From Streptomyces sp. NBC_01431 (GTDB taxonomy: Bacteria; Actinomycetota; Actinomycetes; Streptomycetales; Streptomycetaceae), in assembly GCF_036231355.1 (NCBI RefSeq), contig NZ_CP109496.1, positions 1,922,001-1,986,000 of the forward strand: DNA of 64,000 nt, written 5' to 3'. A program made the translations under genes and the position numbers. This document shows, one piece after another, positions 17,210 to 25,880 of this stretch (positions are counted from its first letter, which is position 1; every line of letters starts with the position of its first letter). The notes beneath the pieces are model-generated. The model had not been told where the DNA came from and made no database searches. It saw only the letters and a program-made list of their open reading frames with translations.

Positions 17210-18649
17210 TTACGCCTCCCAGACTGCGACAGCCGTACGGTCGTCGGCGTACCCCTTCACCCTGAGCTGTACGTCGGCGAGGAACGAGGCGAGGCCCGGC
17301 GGCTCGGGGCGGGCCCAGCGCTCCGCCAGTTCCTTGGCGAGGGCGGGCTCGCCGAGCAGGGGTTCTGCGAGGCCGCCGCTGCACAGCAGGAGAGTGTCAC
17401 CGGGGCGCGCCACCGAGGCCCGGAAGCGGAACGGTTCGCCCGGCGGCGGGGGCGGGTCGATGTAGGGGCGTGCGGGCTCGACGGTACCCAGGTCCATGGT
17501 CAGGTGGTCGCCCCGCGGGGTCTGGGCGGGGGGCGAGCCGAAGCCGACGACGGGCTCCCCCGACACGGCTCCCGGCTCGGGCACGGCGGGCTCGATGTCC
17601 TGCCAGACGCCGTCGCGCAGCCGGAAGAGTCCGCCGTGCCCGACGCCGAAGAACACCCGGGTGCGGCAGCCGGGGTCGGCGGAGAGCAGCAGGCAGCGCA
17701 GGTCCGCGGTGTACTCCTCGGGCTCGGCGCCGAGCTCGGCGGCGCGGGCCCGCAGCATGCCGTAACTGCGGTCGGTGAGGCGGTGAAGGCCGGACTTGAG
17801 GTCGCCTCTGCGGGCCGCCCTGATGTCCTCGGCGAGCCGGTGGTGGCTGCGGCCGATGGCGCCGCCGATCCAGCGGCAGGCGTCGGCGGCGGCGAGGTGT
17901 GCGGCGTGGGTGGCTCGGGCGCCGCTGGCGACGGCCACCAGGACAAGGGCGTTGTCGCCGGTGCCGAACCGGGCGGTGAGCAGGGCGTCGCGGCGCGGTT
18001 CGCCGCGGTAGCGGGCGGAGTCGCCCCGACAGGAGGCCGCCCGCAGCACGTACGAGCCGTAGCGGGCGCCGTCCAGGACGGTGTCGGCCACGAGGTCGTC
18101 GAGGGTGTGGGGGTGGGCGGTGGGGAGTGCGGTGGGTTCGGCGTCGTAGGTGGGCGGGCCGTCGCCCACATGGCCCGTGCGGGGCCCGGGGAGGGGGGTG
18201 AAGGTCTCGTCGGGGGCGGTTTCCGGTTCCGCGGGGGCAGGCGGAGCGGTGACCGGACCCGTGGCCGACGGGGTTCGTGGTGCCCGCCCTCCCCCGAGGT
18301 CTCGGCCCGCCTCCACCGGCGAAGACCCCGATCGCCCGGCGGAACGTTCGCCCACCGCGTGGGGGGTTTCCCGCTCCTCGGTCCAGCCCTCCAAAAGCGC
18401 TGGGGCGGTGGGCGGGGGTGGAGCGTCCGGCACGGATTCCCACCAGGCCCTGGGGGCACGTGGTTCGGGTGGGGCATCAGGTGGCGGCCCGCTCTCCGGA
18501 ACGTTCGAACTCACCGTGTGCGACGCCGAGTTGAAGCGGTCGTCGAGGCTTTCGCCCGAACCGCCGGGACCGGCGTCCGGTGCCGACTCGTCGTACAGCC
18601 GGCTCCACCAGTCGTCGCCCGAAGGCGGCCTCTCCCCCTGCTGGCTCAT
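17210..18649 (-). CDS. PP2C-fold protein, probable pseudophosphatase
   Basis: A 479-aa protein: a disordered Pro-rich N-terminus (1-180) and a C-terminal PP2C-like domain (about 195-479). Recognisable PP2C features are ARYRGEPRRDALL (208-224), the GVGHGGLFRLRDG strand pair (335-347), DTLLLCSGG (418-426) and DDRTAVAVW (469-477). Two acidic metal ligands expected of an active enzyme are replaced: Asp-Gly is Ser242-Gly243, and the SDG motif is Ser424-Gly425-Gly426. It may be a regulator or scaffold rather than an enzyme. ATG 18649 chosen; upstream extension is non-coding in character. A Ser/Thr kinase gene lies two genes downstream on the same strand. Confidence 0.78.
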   Translation of the reverse strand: MSQQGERPPSGDDWWSRLYDESAPDAGPGGSGESLDDRFNSASHTVSSNVPESGPPPDAPPEPRAPRAWWESVPDAPPPPTAPALLEGWTEERETPHAVGERSAGRSGSSPVEAGRDLGGGRAPRTPSATGPVTAPPAPAEPETAPDETFTPLPGPRTGHVGDGPPTYDAEPTALPTAHPHTLDDLVADTVLDGARYGSYVLRAASCRGDSARYRGEPRRDALLTARFGTGDNALVLVAVASGARATHAAHLAAADACRWIGGAIGRSHHRLAEDIRAARRGDLKSGLHRLTDRSYGMLRARAAELGAEPEEYTADLRCLLLSADPGCRTRVFFGVGHGGLFRLRDGVWQDIEPAVPEPGAVSGEPVVGFGSPPAQTPRGDHLTMDLGTVEPARPYIDPPPPPGEPFRFRASVARPGDTLLLCSGGLAEPLLGEPALAKELAERWARPEPPGLASFLADVQLRVKGYADDRTAVAVWEA

Positions 18650-18909
18650 GCCCTTATTGTCCACCTCCCGGGGCGTACGAAAACGGGGCATCGGGAAAAT
18701 CTGGTCAACGCGCACAGGTGGCAAGGGCATCCGGAAGTCCGCCGGGCGACCCGGCCCCCAGGGGAAGGAAACCCGGCTGTTCCCTGAGGCTGTTGGTGCT
18801 GCGGTGGCTCGGCGTTGGCAGAGCGACGGGAGATACGACGATGATGTCGGGAGGCGGTTTGCGCCGGGGCGGTTTCTCGCCACCGGATGGTTGAGGGGGG
18901 CGGTTCGGG

Positions 18910-19902
18910 GTGCTGAGAGCGATAGGTCTCGACGAGACGCGGGAGTCGGCGTACCGCGCCCTGGTCGCGGTGGGCGCGGCCGACGTGGCGGACCTCGCGC
19001 ACCGGCTCTCGCTGCCCGAGAGCGAGACCGAGCGCGCGCTGCGCGGCCTGGAGCGGCAGGGCCTGGCCGCCCGGTCCTCGGCACGCGGCGGGCGCTGGGT
19101 GGCGGCCCCGCCCCGGGTGGCGCTGGGCGCGCTGCTCACCCAGCAGCGCCACGAGCTGGAGCAGGCGGAGCTGGCGGCGGCCCTGCTCGCCGAGGAGTAC
19201 CGGGCCGAGGCCGCCGAGCCGGCCGTGCACGACCTGGTCGAGGTGGTGACCGGCGCGAGCGCGGTCGCGCAGCGCTTCCACCAGTTGCGCCTGAGCGCCA
19301 CCGATGAGGTGTGCGCCCTGGTCACCGGCGGGCCCGGGGCGGTGACCGGCATGGACGACGAGGCCGAGGAGCGGGCCTCGATCCGCGGGGTGAGCCACCG
19401 GATGGTGATCGAGCGCGAGGTGCTCTCGCTGCCAGCCGGAATCGCCGAGCTGTCCGCCGCGCTGCGCCGGGACGAGCGGGTGCGGACGGTGGAGCGGGTG
19501 CCGACCGAGCTCGTCATCGCGGACCGCAGCCTCGCGATGGTGCCGCTGACCGGGCCGGACACCGAACCGGCGGCGCTGGTGGTGCACGCGAGCGGGCTGC
19601 TCGAATCCCTGATGGCCCTGTTCGAGACGGTGTGGAAGGACGCGCTGCCGCTGCGGCTCGGCGGCGGGGGCCGGGGCATCGTCGAGGAGGGACTGGGGCC
19701 GGACGGGACCGACCTGGAGATCCTGTCGCTGCTGCTCGCCGGGATGACGGACGCCAGCGTCGCCAAACAGCTGGAACTGGGGCTGCGGACCGTGCAGCGC
19801 CGGGTCAAGGGCCTGATGGGGCTGACCGGCGTGACGACCCGGCTCCAGCTCGGCTGGCACGCCTACGAGCGCGGCTGGGTGGCCCGCCGACCGGGCCGGT
19901 AA
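18910..19902 (+). CDS. TrmB-like / LuxR C-terminal transcriptional regulator
   Basis: A 330-aa two-headed regulator. Residues 1-65 form a TrmB-like winged helix (ESAYRALVAVGAADVADLAH...LERQGLAARS), the middle is an effector or dimerisation region, and the last 60 residues are a LuxR-type HTH (LLLAGMTDASVAKQLELGLR followed by TVQRRVKGLM). GTG 18910 begins MLRAIGLDE. A tiny in-frame-independent ORF, ATG 18841 to TGA 18894 (17 codons, preceded by GGGAG), lies in the leader and could couple translation. Targets unknown. Confidence 0.85.
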   Translation: MLRAIGLDETRESAYRALVAVGAADVADLAHRLSLPESETERALRGLERQGLAARSSARGGRWVAAPPRVALGALLTQQRHELEQAELAAALLAEEYRAEAAEPAVHDLVEVVTGASAVAQRFHQLRLSATDEVCALVTGGPGAVTGMDDEAEERASIRGVSHRMVIEREVLSLPAGIAELSAALRRDERVRTVERVPTELVIADRSLAMVPLTGPDTEPAALVVHASGLLESLMALFETVWKDALPLRLGGGGRGIVEEGLGPDGTDLEILSLLLAGMTDASVAKQLELGLRTVQRRVKGLMGLTGVTTRLQLGWHAYERGWVARRPGR

Positions 19903-19947
19903 CCGCCCGGAACTGCGGAAACGAGCCGTTTACCGCACCCTTGACAG

Positions 19948-20430
19948 ATGGGCGTGTGGCAGCTGCTCGGGGTCGCCGCGGTGATGCTGATGGGCCTGGG
20001 CGGGGTGCTGGTCCCCGGCGTCCCCGGCCCGGCGATCGTGTGGGCCGCCGTCGCGTGGTGGGCCCTGGCCGACACCACGGGCCTGGCCTGGGGCGTCCTG
20101 GCCGGCGCCACCGGCGTGCTCCTGCTGAGCCAGGCCCTCAAGGCGCTGCTGCCGCCGCGCCGCTTCAAGGAGGCCGGGGTGGCCAGAAGGTCGGTGCTGA
20201 CCGCGGGAATCGCCGCGGTCGCCGGGTTCTTCCTGCTGCCGGTGGTGGGCGGCATCGTGGGGTTCGTCGGTGGCCTCTACGGCGCGGAACGGCTCCGTCT
20301 CGGCAGCCACGGCGACGGCTGGGCCTCGGCCCGTACGGTGCTGCGGGCGGGCGGCTACTCGGTGATGGCCGAGCTCTTCGCCTGCCTCCTGGTGGTGGGG
20401 GCGTGGGCGGGCGCGATGATCTGGGGCTGA
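19948..20430 (+). CDS. DUF456 membrane protein
   Basis: A 160-aa, very hydrophobic protein with four to five membrane segments. The DUF456 hallmarks are the N-terminal GVLVPGVPGPAIVW turn (about residues 19-32) and the glycine-rich LLPVVGGIVGFVGGLYGAE segment (about 97-115). No catalytic residue is evident. It follows the TrmB/LuxR regulator by 45 bp on the same strand and may be co-transcribed. Function unknown. Confidence 0.85.
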   Translation: MGVWQLLGVAAVMLMGLGGVLVPGVPGPAIVWAAVAWWALADTTGLAWGVLAGATGVLLLSQALKALLPPRRFKEAGVARRSVLTAGIAAVAGFFLLPVVGGIVGFVGGLYGAERLRLGSHGDGWASARTVLRAGGYSVMAELFACLLVVGAWAGAMIWG

Positions 20431-20507
20431 ACTCCGCTGCCCGCCGACCGAAGTCCTCGGTCAATTTCCCGATGACGGTGCGGTGGCGGGCGTGTGAGGG
20501 TGGCCCC

Positions 20508-20873
20508 ATGACCGAATTCAGCGAGGCCGAGCGCGCGTACCTCAAGAGCCAGCGGCTCGGCCGGCTGGCCACCGTTGACGCCAAGGGCCAGCCGCAGGCC
20601 AACCCCGTCGGGTTCTTCCCGCAGGACGACGGGACGATCCTCATCGGCGGCCACGCGCTCGGCACCACGAAGAAGTGGCGCAACCTCCAGGGCAACCCGA
20701 GGGCCGCCCTGGTGGTCGACGACGTGGTGAGCGTGCAGCCGTGGAAGGTGCGGGGTGTCGAAATCCGCGGCGAGGCCGAACTCCTCACCGGGCCCCACGA
20801 GTTGGGCCCGCACTTCAGCGAGGAGCTGATCCGCGTCCACCCGCGCAAGATCCACAGCTGGGGTCTTGAGTAG
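20508..20873 (+). CDS. PPOX-fold F420/flavin-dependent oxidoreductase
   Basis: A 121-aa split-barrel protein of the pyridoxamine-5'-phosphate-oxidase superfamily, close to the actinobacterial F420-dependent class. Family signals are LGRLATVDAKGQPQANPVGFF near residues 16-36, the KKWRNLQGNPRAALVVDDVV stretch (about 55-74) and the terminal HPRKIHSWGLE. ATG 20508 has GAGGGTGG upstream. Its stop is only 3 bp from the stop of the convergent asparagine synthase gene. Substrate unknown. Confidence 0.88.
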   Translation: MTEFSEAERAYLKSQRLGRLATVDAKGQPQANPVGFFPQDDGTILIGGHALGTTKKWRNLQGNPRAALVVDDVVSVQPWKVRGVEIRGEAELLTGPHELGPHFSEELIRVHPRKIHSWGLE

Positions 20874-20876
20874 CCC

Positions 20877-22718
20877 CTACGCCAGTTTCACCTCCGGCTT
20901 GTACAGGTCCAGCCAGATCGCCAGGTCCAGCGCGCGCTCCAGACCGCGCCGCGAGGCCTGGTGGATCTGCGGGGCGCTCACCTCGGCGGCCCGGCGCAGG
21001 CCGTCGCGGTCGATGAGGTCGAAGACCGGGTGGGAGGGCCGGGCCAGCAGGTCCTTGGCGTGGCCCTGGAGGGCGACGGCGTACTTCGGGTCCTGGGTGG
21101 ACGGGTAGGGGCTCTTCACCCGGTCGTACACGGACTGCGGGATGACGTCCTTGGCCGCCTCGCGCAGCAGGCTCTTCTCACGGCCGTCGAAGGACTTCAC
21201 CGACCAGGGCGCGTTGTACACGTACTCGACGAGCCGGTGGTCGCAGAACGGTACCCGCACTTCGAGCCCGACGGCCATGCTCGCGCGGTCCTTGCGGTCG
21301 AGCAGGACGCGGACGAAGCGGGTGAGGTGGAGGTGGCTGATCCTGCGCATCCGGTACTCGAAGTCGCTCTCGCCGTCGAGGCGTTGGATCGCGGCGACCG
21401 CGGTGTCGTACGAGTCCTTGATGTAGGCGGGAACGTTCAGCGCGGCCGCGAGGTCGGGGCGCAGCAGGCCGGAGTCGTCGCCGAACTGCTCGGCGAACTT
21501 GACGAGCCAGGGGAAGGTGTCGGCGCTCCGGGCCTCCTCGTCGAAGAACTGCTTGTAGCCGCCGAACACCTCGTCCGCGGACTCGCCGGACAGGGCGACC
21601 GTGGAGTGTTCGCGGATCGCCTTGAACAGCAGGTAGAGCGAGGCGTCCATGTCGCCGAAGCCCATGGGGGTGTCGCGGGCCCGGATGACCTTGGCCCGCA
21701 CCTCGGGGTCGGCGAGCGACTGGGCGTCCAGGACGATGTCCTGGTGGACGGTGCCCGAGCCGCGGGCCACGTCGTGGACGTAGGGGGTGTCGGGGGTGGC
21801 GCGCAGCTCGTCGGCGACGAAGTTCTCGGTCTGACCGACGAAGTCCACGGCGAAGCTGCGTACTTGCTCGCCCACCTCGCCGAGCTGGCGGGCGGCGAGC
21901 GCGGTCAGCGCCGAGGAGTCGAGGCCGCCGGAGAGCAGCATGCAGCGCGGCACGTCGGCGACGAGCTGGCGCCGGACGATGTCGTCGAGCAGTTCGCGGA
22001 CGTGGGCGATGCTGGTTTCGCGGTCGTCGGGGTGGGGGCGGGTTTCCAGGGTCCAGTAGGTGTGGGTGCGCAGGCCGCCCCGGTCAAGGGTGACGACGGT
22101 GCCGGGCTCGACCTCCTTCATTCCGTCCCACACGGCGTGGCCGGGCGTCTTGACCAGGGTGAACAGCTCGCGCAGGCCGTCGAGCGAGACGGAGCGGCGG
22201 GCCAGCGGGTTGGCGAGGATCGCCTTGGGCTCGGAGCCGAAGAGCACGCCGTCGGCGGTCTCGTAGTAGTAGAAGGGCTTGATGCCCATGCGGTCGCGGA
22301 TCATGACCAGGCGCTGGACGCGCTCGTCCCATATCGCGAAGGCGTACATGCCGTTGAGGCGCTCGGCGACGGACTCGCCCCATTCGAGGTAGCCGTGCAG
22401 GACGACCTCGGTGTCGGAGTCGGTGGTGAACCGGTGGCCCCGGGCGGCCAGTTCGGCCCGGAGCTCGGTGAAGTTGTAGGCCTCGCCCGAGTAGACGAGG
22501 GCGACGGTCTTGCCGCCGGCCTCGACGGTCATGGGCTGGCGGCCGCCGGGAAGGTCGATGATCGCGAGCCTGCGGTGGCCGAGAGCGGCCGGTCCGACGG
22601 CCCAGACGCCCCGGTCGTCGGGGCCCCGGCAATCCATCGTCTCGGTCATCGCGTCCAAGGTGTCCCGCTCGGCGCGCAGGTCACGGTCGAAGGAGATCCA
22701 GCCGGTGATGCCACACAT
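20877..22718 (-). CDS. asnB: Asparagine synthase (glutamine-hydrolysing)
   Basis: A 613-aa enzyme making asparagine from aspartate, glutamine and ATP. The start at ATG 22718 is fixed by Cys2 (MCGITGW), which becomes the N-terminal nucleophile of the class II glutaminase domain (1-210), and by an AGGAGG site 4 nt upstream. The synthetase domain has the PP-loop motif LLSGGLDSSAL near residue 263 and later SGESADEVFGGY. The alternative upstream reading would bury Cys2. It stands alone, convergent with the PPOX gene. Confidence 0.93.
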   Translation of the reverse strand: MCGITGWISFDRDLRAERDTLDAMTETMDCRGPDDRGVWAVGPAALGHRRLAIIDLPGGRQPMTVEAGGKTVALVYSGEAYNFTELRAELAARGHRFTTDSDTEVVLHGYLEWGESVAERLNGMYAFAIWDERVQRLVMIRDRMGIKPFYYYETADGVLFGSEPKAILANPLARRSVSLDGLRELFTLVKTPGHAVWDGMKEVEPGTVVTLDRGGLRTHTYWTLETRPHPDDRETSIAHVRELLDDIVRRQLVADVPRCMLLSGGLDSSALTALAARQLGEVGEQVRSFAVDFVGQTENFVADELRATPDTPYVHDVARGSGTVHQDIVLDAQSLADPEVRAKVIRARDTPMGFGDMDASLYLLFKAIREHSTVALSGESADEVFGGYKQFFDEEARSADTFPWLVKFAEQFGDDSGLLRPDLAAALNVPAYIKDSYDTAVAAIQRLDGESDFEYRMRRISHLHLTRFVRVLLDRKDRASMAVGLEVRVPFCDHRLVEYVYNAPWSVKSFDGREKSLLREAAKDVIPQSVYDRVKSPYPSTQDPKYAVALQGHAKDLLARPSHPVFDLIDRDGLRRAAEVSAPQIHQASRRGLERALDLAIWLDLYKPEVKLA

Positions 22719-22797
22719 GGTTCCTCCTGCTTTCGCCTCCGGCCGGAGGGGGGACGTGCCGCCGACCGAATCAGATGTATCGAGCACCTACCTTTGG

Positions 22798-22826
22798 ATC
22801 GTGTGACGCGCGGGGCGGTCCGTCAA
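22798..22826 (-). promoter_or_regulatory. Candidate promoter of asnB
   Basis: On the minus strand, TTGACG (22826-22821) and CACGAT (22803-22798) are separated by exactly 17 bp, a near-canonical sigma-HrdB-type promoter about 80 bp before the asnB start. Position and spacing are the only evidence. Confidence 0.5.
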
Positions 22827-22895
22827 CACGGCTGTAACGCGGCTGACTTGAAAGCGCCGCCTACTCGGCCGGGAACGTATGCCGGGGGCGGGCCG

Positions 22896-23996
22896 CTACG
22901 GGCTGACCGCGAGCACGATGTACGCGGCGAACAGCGAGAGGTGCACACCGCCCTGCATCAGGGTGGCGCGGCCCGGCACGACGGTGAGGATGCCGACCGC
23001 GACGGTCAGCGCGAGCAGCACCATGTGGCTCGCGCCGAGGCCGAGCACCAGTGGCCCCGAAAGCCAGACGGACGCGAGGGAGACCACGGGGATGGTCAGG
23101 CCGATGCTGGCCATGGCCGAGCCGAGTGCGAGGTTCAGGCTGGTCTGTACACGGTCTCGGCGGGCGGCCCGTACCGCGGCGATGGTCTCGGGCAGCAGCA
23201 CGAGCAGAGCGATCACGACGCCCACCACGGAGACGGGCAGCCCGGCCGCGACGACCCCGCTCTCGATGGTCGGCGAGACGCCTTTGGCGAGGCCCACCAC
23301 GGCGACGAGCGCGACGCCGAGCAGGGCGACGCCGGTCCAGGCGGTGCGCGCGGAGGGCGGGTTGGCGTGCTTGTCGTCCCGCATCACCTCGCCCAGCTGG
23401 GTGACCGGCAGGAAGTAGTCGCGGTGGCGCACGGTCTGGGTGGCGACGAAGAGCCCGTACAGGAACACCGAGGCGATCGCGGCGAAGATCAGCTGCGCCG
23501 GCGAGAACTCGGGGCCTGGCTTGCTGGTCGTGAAGGTCGGCAGGGCGAGGCTGAGGCCGGCGAGCGTGGTGACCGTAGCGAAGGCGGTGACGGTGCCCTC
23601 GGCGTTGAACACGGCGAGCCTGCGGCGCAGGGCGCCGATCAGTAGGCACAGCCCGACGATGCCGTTGCAGGTGATCATCACGGCGGCGAAGACGGTGTCG
23701 CGGGCGAGGGTGGCGCTCTTGACGCCGCCGCCCGACATCAGGGTGACGATCAGCGCGACCTCGATGACCGTCACCGCTACCGCGAGCACGAGCGAGCCGA
23801 ACGGCTCGCCCACCCGGTGCGCGACCACCTCCGCGTGGTGCACCGCGGCGAGCACCGAACCGGCCAGGAAGCAGGCGACGAGCGCGACGAGTACGGCGGG
23901 CAGCGAACGCCCCCAGGTCAGCGCGAGCAGCACCACGGCCAGCAGGGGCACAAGCGCCGACCAGCGGTCCAGGGGGAGGCGCGCGAGACGGATCAT
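22896..23996 (-). CDS. Calcium/cation:proton antiporter, ChaA/CAX family
   Basis: A 366-aa polytopic membrane protein with about eleven hydrophobic helices in two homologous halves, as in the Na_Ca_ex superfamily. Each half has its conserved acidic helix: VAVTVIEVALIVTLM (about residues 69-83) and LLVLLPETIAAVRAA (about 250-264). A short hydrophilic loop with DDKHANPPSAR separates the halves. Expected to export Ca2+ (or Na+/K+) in exchange for protons. ATG 23996 has GGAGGC upstream. Confidence 0.88.
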   Translation of the reverse strand: MIRLARLPLDRWSALVPLLAVVLLALTWGRSLPAVLVALVACFLAGSVLAAVHHAEVVAHRVGEPFGSLVLAVAVTVIEVALIVTLMSGGGVKSATLARDTVFAAVMITCNGIVGLCLLIGALRRRLAVFNAEGTVTAFATVTTLAGLSLALPTFTTSKPGPEFSPAQLIFAAIASVFLYGLFVATQTVRHRDYFLPVTQLGEVMRDDKHANPPSARTAWTGVALLGVALVAVVGLAKGVSPTIESGVVAAGLPVSVVGVVIALLVLLPETIAAVRAARRDRVQTSLNLALGSAMASIGLTIPVVSLASVWLSGPLVLGLGASHMVLLALTVAVGILTVVPGRATLMQGGVHLSLFAAYIVLAVSP

Positions 23997-24141
23997 GCCT
24001 CCGACGCTCCCAGAACCGGCCCGGCCCCGCCCGTCGGACAGAGCCTCACGGGGCCACCGGGCAAGCCGCCGCGAGGACGCGGCCCACCGCGCGCCAGGTC
24101 CTCGGCGTCCGGACCTCGCCCGCCGCCTGGTCGGACCGCTC

Positions 24142-25506
24142 CTAGGACCTTCGGTGCAGCTGGCGGTGGGCGTACGAGCGCCACGGCCGCCAGGCGTCCT
24201 CACCCGGCTCGCCCGAGCCCACGTCCGGGTCACCGAGTGCTCGCCTGCGGATCAGCGCGACGGTGTCCTCGGTCATGCCAGGCAGCGTACGGAGCACCCG
24301 TGCGGCTTCCTCCCGGTCGGCTCCGGCATCCAGGCGCAGCGCGCCGTCGGCGAGGGCGGTCGCGAGCGCGGCCAGCGCGGGATCGGGGTGGTCGGCGAGC
24401 AGCGCGGGCTCGGGGAAGAGGTGGGTGAGCGTGCCGCACGGCACGTCCAGACGTTTCCCGTACGCCTCGATCAGCGCGGCGGCGCGGACCCGCCCGATCA
24501 GCGCCCGCACCGCGCACTCGTCGGGATCCGCGGCGCCCGGCGAGCGCAGCCCCGGGGTCCCCGCGACCAGCGGGGCAAGGCGCGGGTCGGCGCCGAGCCG
24601 CTCGTCGACGGCGTACGGGTCGGCGTCCAGGTCGAACAGGCGGCGAAGGCGCTGCACGGCGGTGGTGAGGTCGCGCAGGTCGGTGAGGTGGATCCGGGCG
24701 TCCAGCCAGCCCTGGCTGGCCGCGGCGGGCGCGGGGCCCGCCTCGTCCACGGCCGCGATGCCAGTGCCGTGGGGCAGCCGCAGGGTGCGGCGGTAGGTGC
24801 GGGCGCCCGACGCGCCGACGACCTCCTCGACGTGTTCCACCGCCTCGGCCGCCAGCAGGTCGAACGTCTCCTTCGTCGCGTACGCGCCCCGGTGAGCGAG
24901 CCGGAGCGGAATCCCGGCCGCCGCCGCGACGGCGGGCTTCGTGGCCCGGGTGCCCGTCTCCTCGCGCAGGGCGCTGGGAGTGCGGGCGTAGATCTGCCGG
25001 ATGGTGTCGTTGAACTGCCGCACGCTCGCGAAGCCGGCGGCGAACGCGATCTCGGTGACCGGGAGCCCGGTGGTCTGGAGCAGCACCCGGGCCGTGTGGG
25101 CGCGCTGGGCCCTGGCCAGGGCGACCGGGCCCGCGCCCACCTCGGCGGTCAGCTGGCGCTGCACCTGGCGGGTGCTGTAGCCGAGCCGGGTCGCGAGGCC
25201 CGGTACGCCCTCCCGGTCCACCACGCCGTCGCCGATCATGCGCATGGCCCGGCCCACGACGTCGGCCCGCGCGTTCCACTCGGCGGAGCCGGGCACGGCG
25301 TCCGGTCGGCAGCGCCGGCAGGCCCGGAAGCCGTGGCCCTGCGCGGCGGCCGCGCTGGGGAAGAAGCGGACGTTCTTGCGCCGCGGGGTGACGGCGGGGC
25401 AGCTGGGCCGACAGTAGATGCCGGTCGTCGCCACGGCGAAGAAGAACTCCCCGTCGAATCGGGCGTCCCTGCTGCTGACGGCCTCGTACCGCGTGTCCTC
25501 GTCCAT
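24142..25506 (-). CDS. Ada-AlkA fusion with degenerate glycosylase domain
   Basis: A 454-aa protein combining an Ada methyl-phosphotriester domain (zinc cysteines C32, C36, C63, C66), an AraC-type HTH (about 80-185, REVPGLATRLGYSTRQVQRQL-like), an AlkA N-terminal domain (about 195-310) and an HhH-GPD-type region. Normal fusions repair alkylated bases. Here the helix-hairpin-helix LPGIGxWT reads LPGMTEDT, and the loop that should follow ALGDPD and carry the catalytic Asp is missing: ALGDPDVGSGEPGED runs straight into WRPWRSYA. Glycosylase activity is therefore doubtful, while the methyl-sensing and DNA-binding parts look intact. ATG 25506 or the adjacent upstream ATG may be used. Confidence 0.85.
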   Translation of the reverse strand: MDEDTRYEAVSSRDARFDGEFFFAVATTGIYCRPSCPAVTPRRKNVRFFPSAAAAQGHGFRACRRCRPDAVPGSAEWNARADVVGRAMRMIGDGVVDREGVPGLATRLGYSTRQVQRQLTAEVGAGPVALARAQRAHTARVLLQTTGLPVTEIAFAAGFASVRQFNDTIRQIYARTPSALREETGTRATKPAVAAAAGIPLRLAHRGAYATKETFDLLAAEAVEHVEEVVGASGARTYRRTLRLPHGTGIAAVDEAGPAPAAASQGWLDARIHLTDLRDLTTAVQRLRRLFDLDADPYAVDERLGADPRLAPLVAGTPGLRSPGAADPDECAVRALIGRVRAAALIEAYGKRLDVPCGTLTHLFPEPALLADHPDPALAALATALADGALRLDAGADREEAARVLRTLPGMTEDTVALIRRRALGDPDVGSGEPGEDAWRPWRSYAHRQLHRRS

Positions 25507-25622
25507 CACCCCTCCAGTGTGCGGTGCCCCGTGCGGGGTGGCTGGCGGGTTTCGGACGGGGAGGTCCTCCCCCGAGGCCCGCCCCGGGGGTGCCCGGGGC
25601 TGCCCCCGGCCTCCGCTCGATG

Positions 25623-25684
25623 CCGGCGTTCGGCACCGGACCGTGCGGGGCCGCTCGCGCAGTTCCCCGCACCCCCGAACCCCG
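25623..25684. repeat. 62-bp direct repeat, copy 1
   Basis: Perfectly identical to 25726-25787 over 62 bp. Core is GCGCAGTTCCCCGCACCCCC, which resembles a short repeat widely seen between Streptomyces genes (from memory, not checked). The inside can fold: GTGCGGGG pairs with CCCCGCAC. Confidence 0.92.
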
Positions 25685-25725
25685 CCTCCGACCCCAGGCC
25701 GCGCATCACTGCACGCGCCTCAACC

Positions 25726-25787
25726 CCGGCGTTCGGCACCGGACCGTGCGGGGCCGCTCGCGCAGTTCCCCGCACCCCCGAACCCCG
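25726..25787. repeat. 62-bp direct repeat, copy 2
   Basis: Identical to copy 1; start-to-start distance is 103 bp. Each copy contains the inverted repeat GTGCGGGG...CCCCGCAC (8-bp arms), so the transcript of either strand could form a hairpin. Confidence 0.92.
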
Positions 25788-25880
25788 GACCGCAGACCGA
25801 GCATCACTGCGTGGCCGGTCACGCAGCTTCCCCCGCCCCCGGCGGCGCCGAGTACGGGCGGGATTCGGCGCGCGGGCCGG

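Larger units (their letters stand above)
25507..25880. other. Intergenic region holding GC-rich repeats
   Basis: A 374-bp stretch without a convincing gene between rsgA and the Ada-AlkA gene (both minus). It contains the two identical 62-bp copies annotated separately, a shared GCATCACTGC block after each copy (25703 and 25802), and a shortened third piece (CACGCAGCTTCCCCC, about 25821-25835). It presumably also carries the Ada-AlkA promoter. Confidence 0.7.

Noticed and set aside
15308..18787. 1159-aa plus-strand open frame opposite poxB and the PP2C-fold gene
   Set aside because: Composition is Val/Gly/Arg/Asp-rich as expected from antisense of high-GC codons; the minus-strand genes carry clear family motifs.
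20961..23645. 894-aa plus-strand open frame opposite asnB
   Set aside because: Antisense shadow; asnB has Cys2, ribosome site and the synthetase PP-loop on the other strand.
25507..25880. CRISPR-like array suggested by spaced identical repeats
   Set aside because: Only two full copies, 62 bp long with a 41-bp spacer, no cas genes, and a core typical of Streptomyces intergenic repeats.
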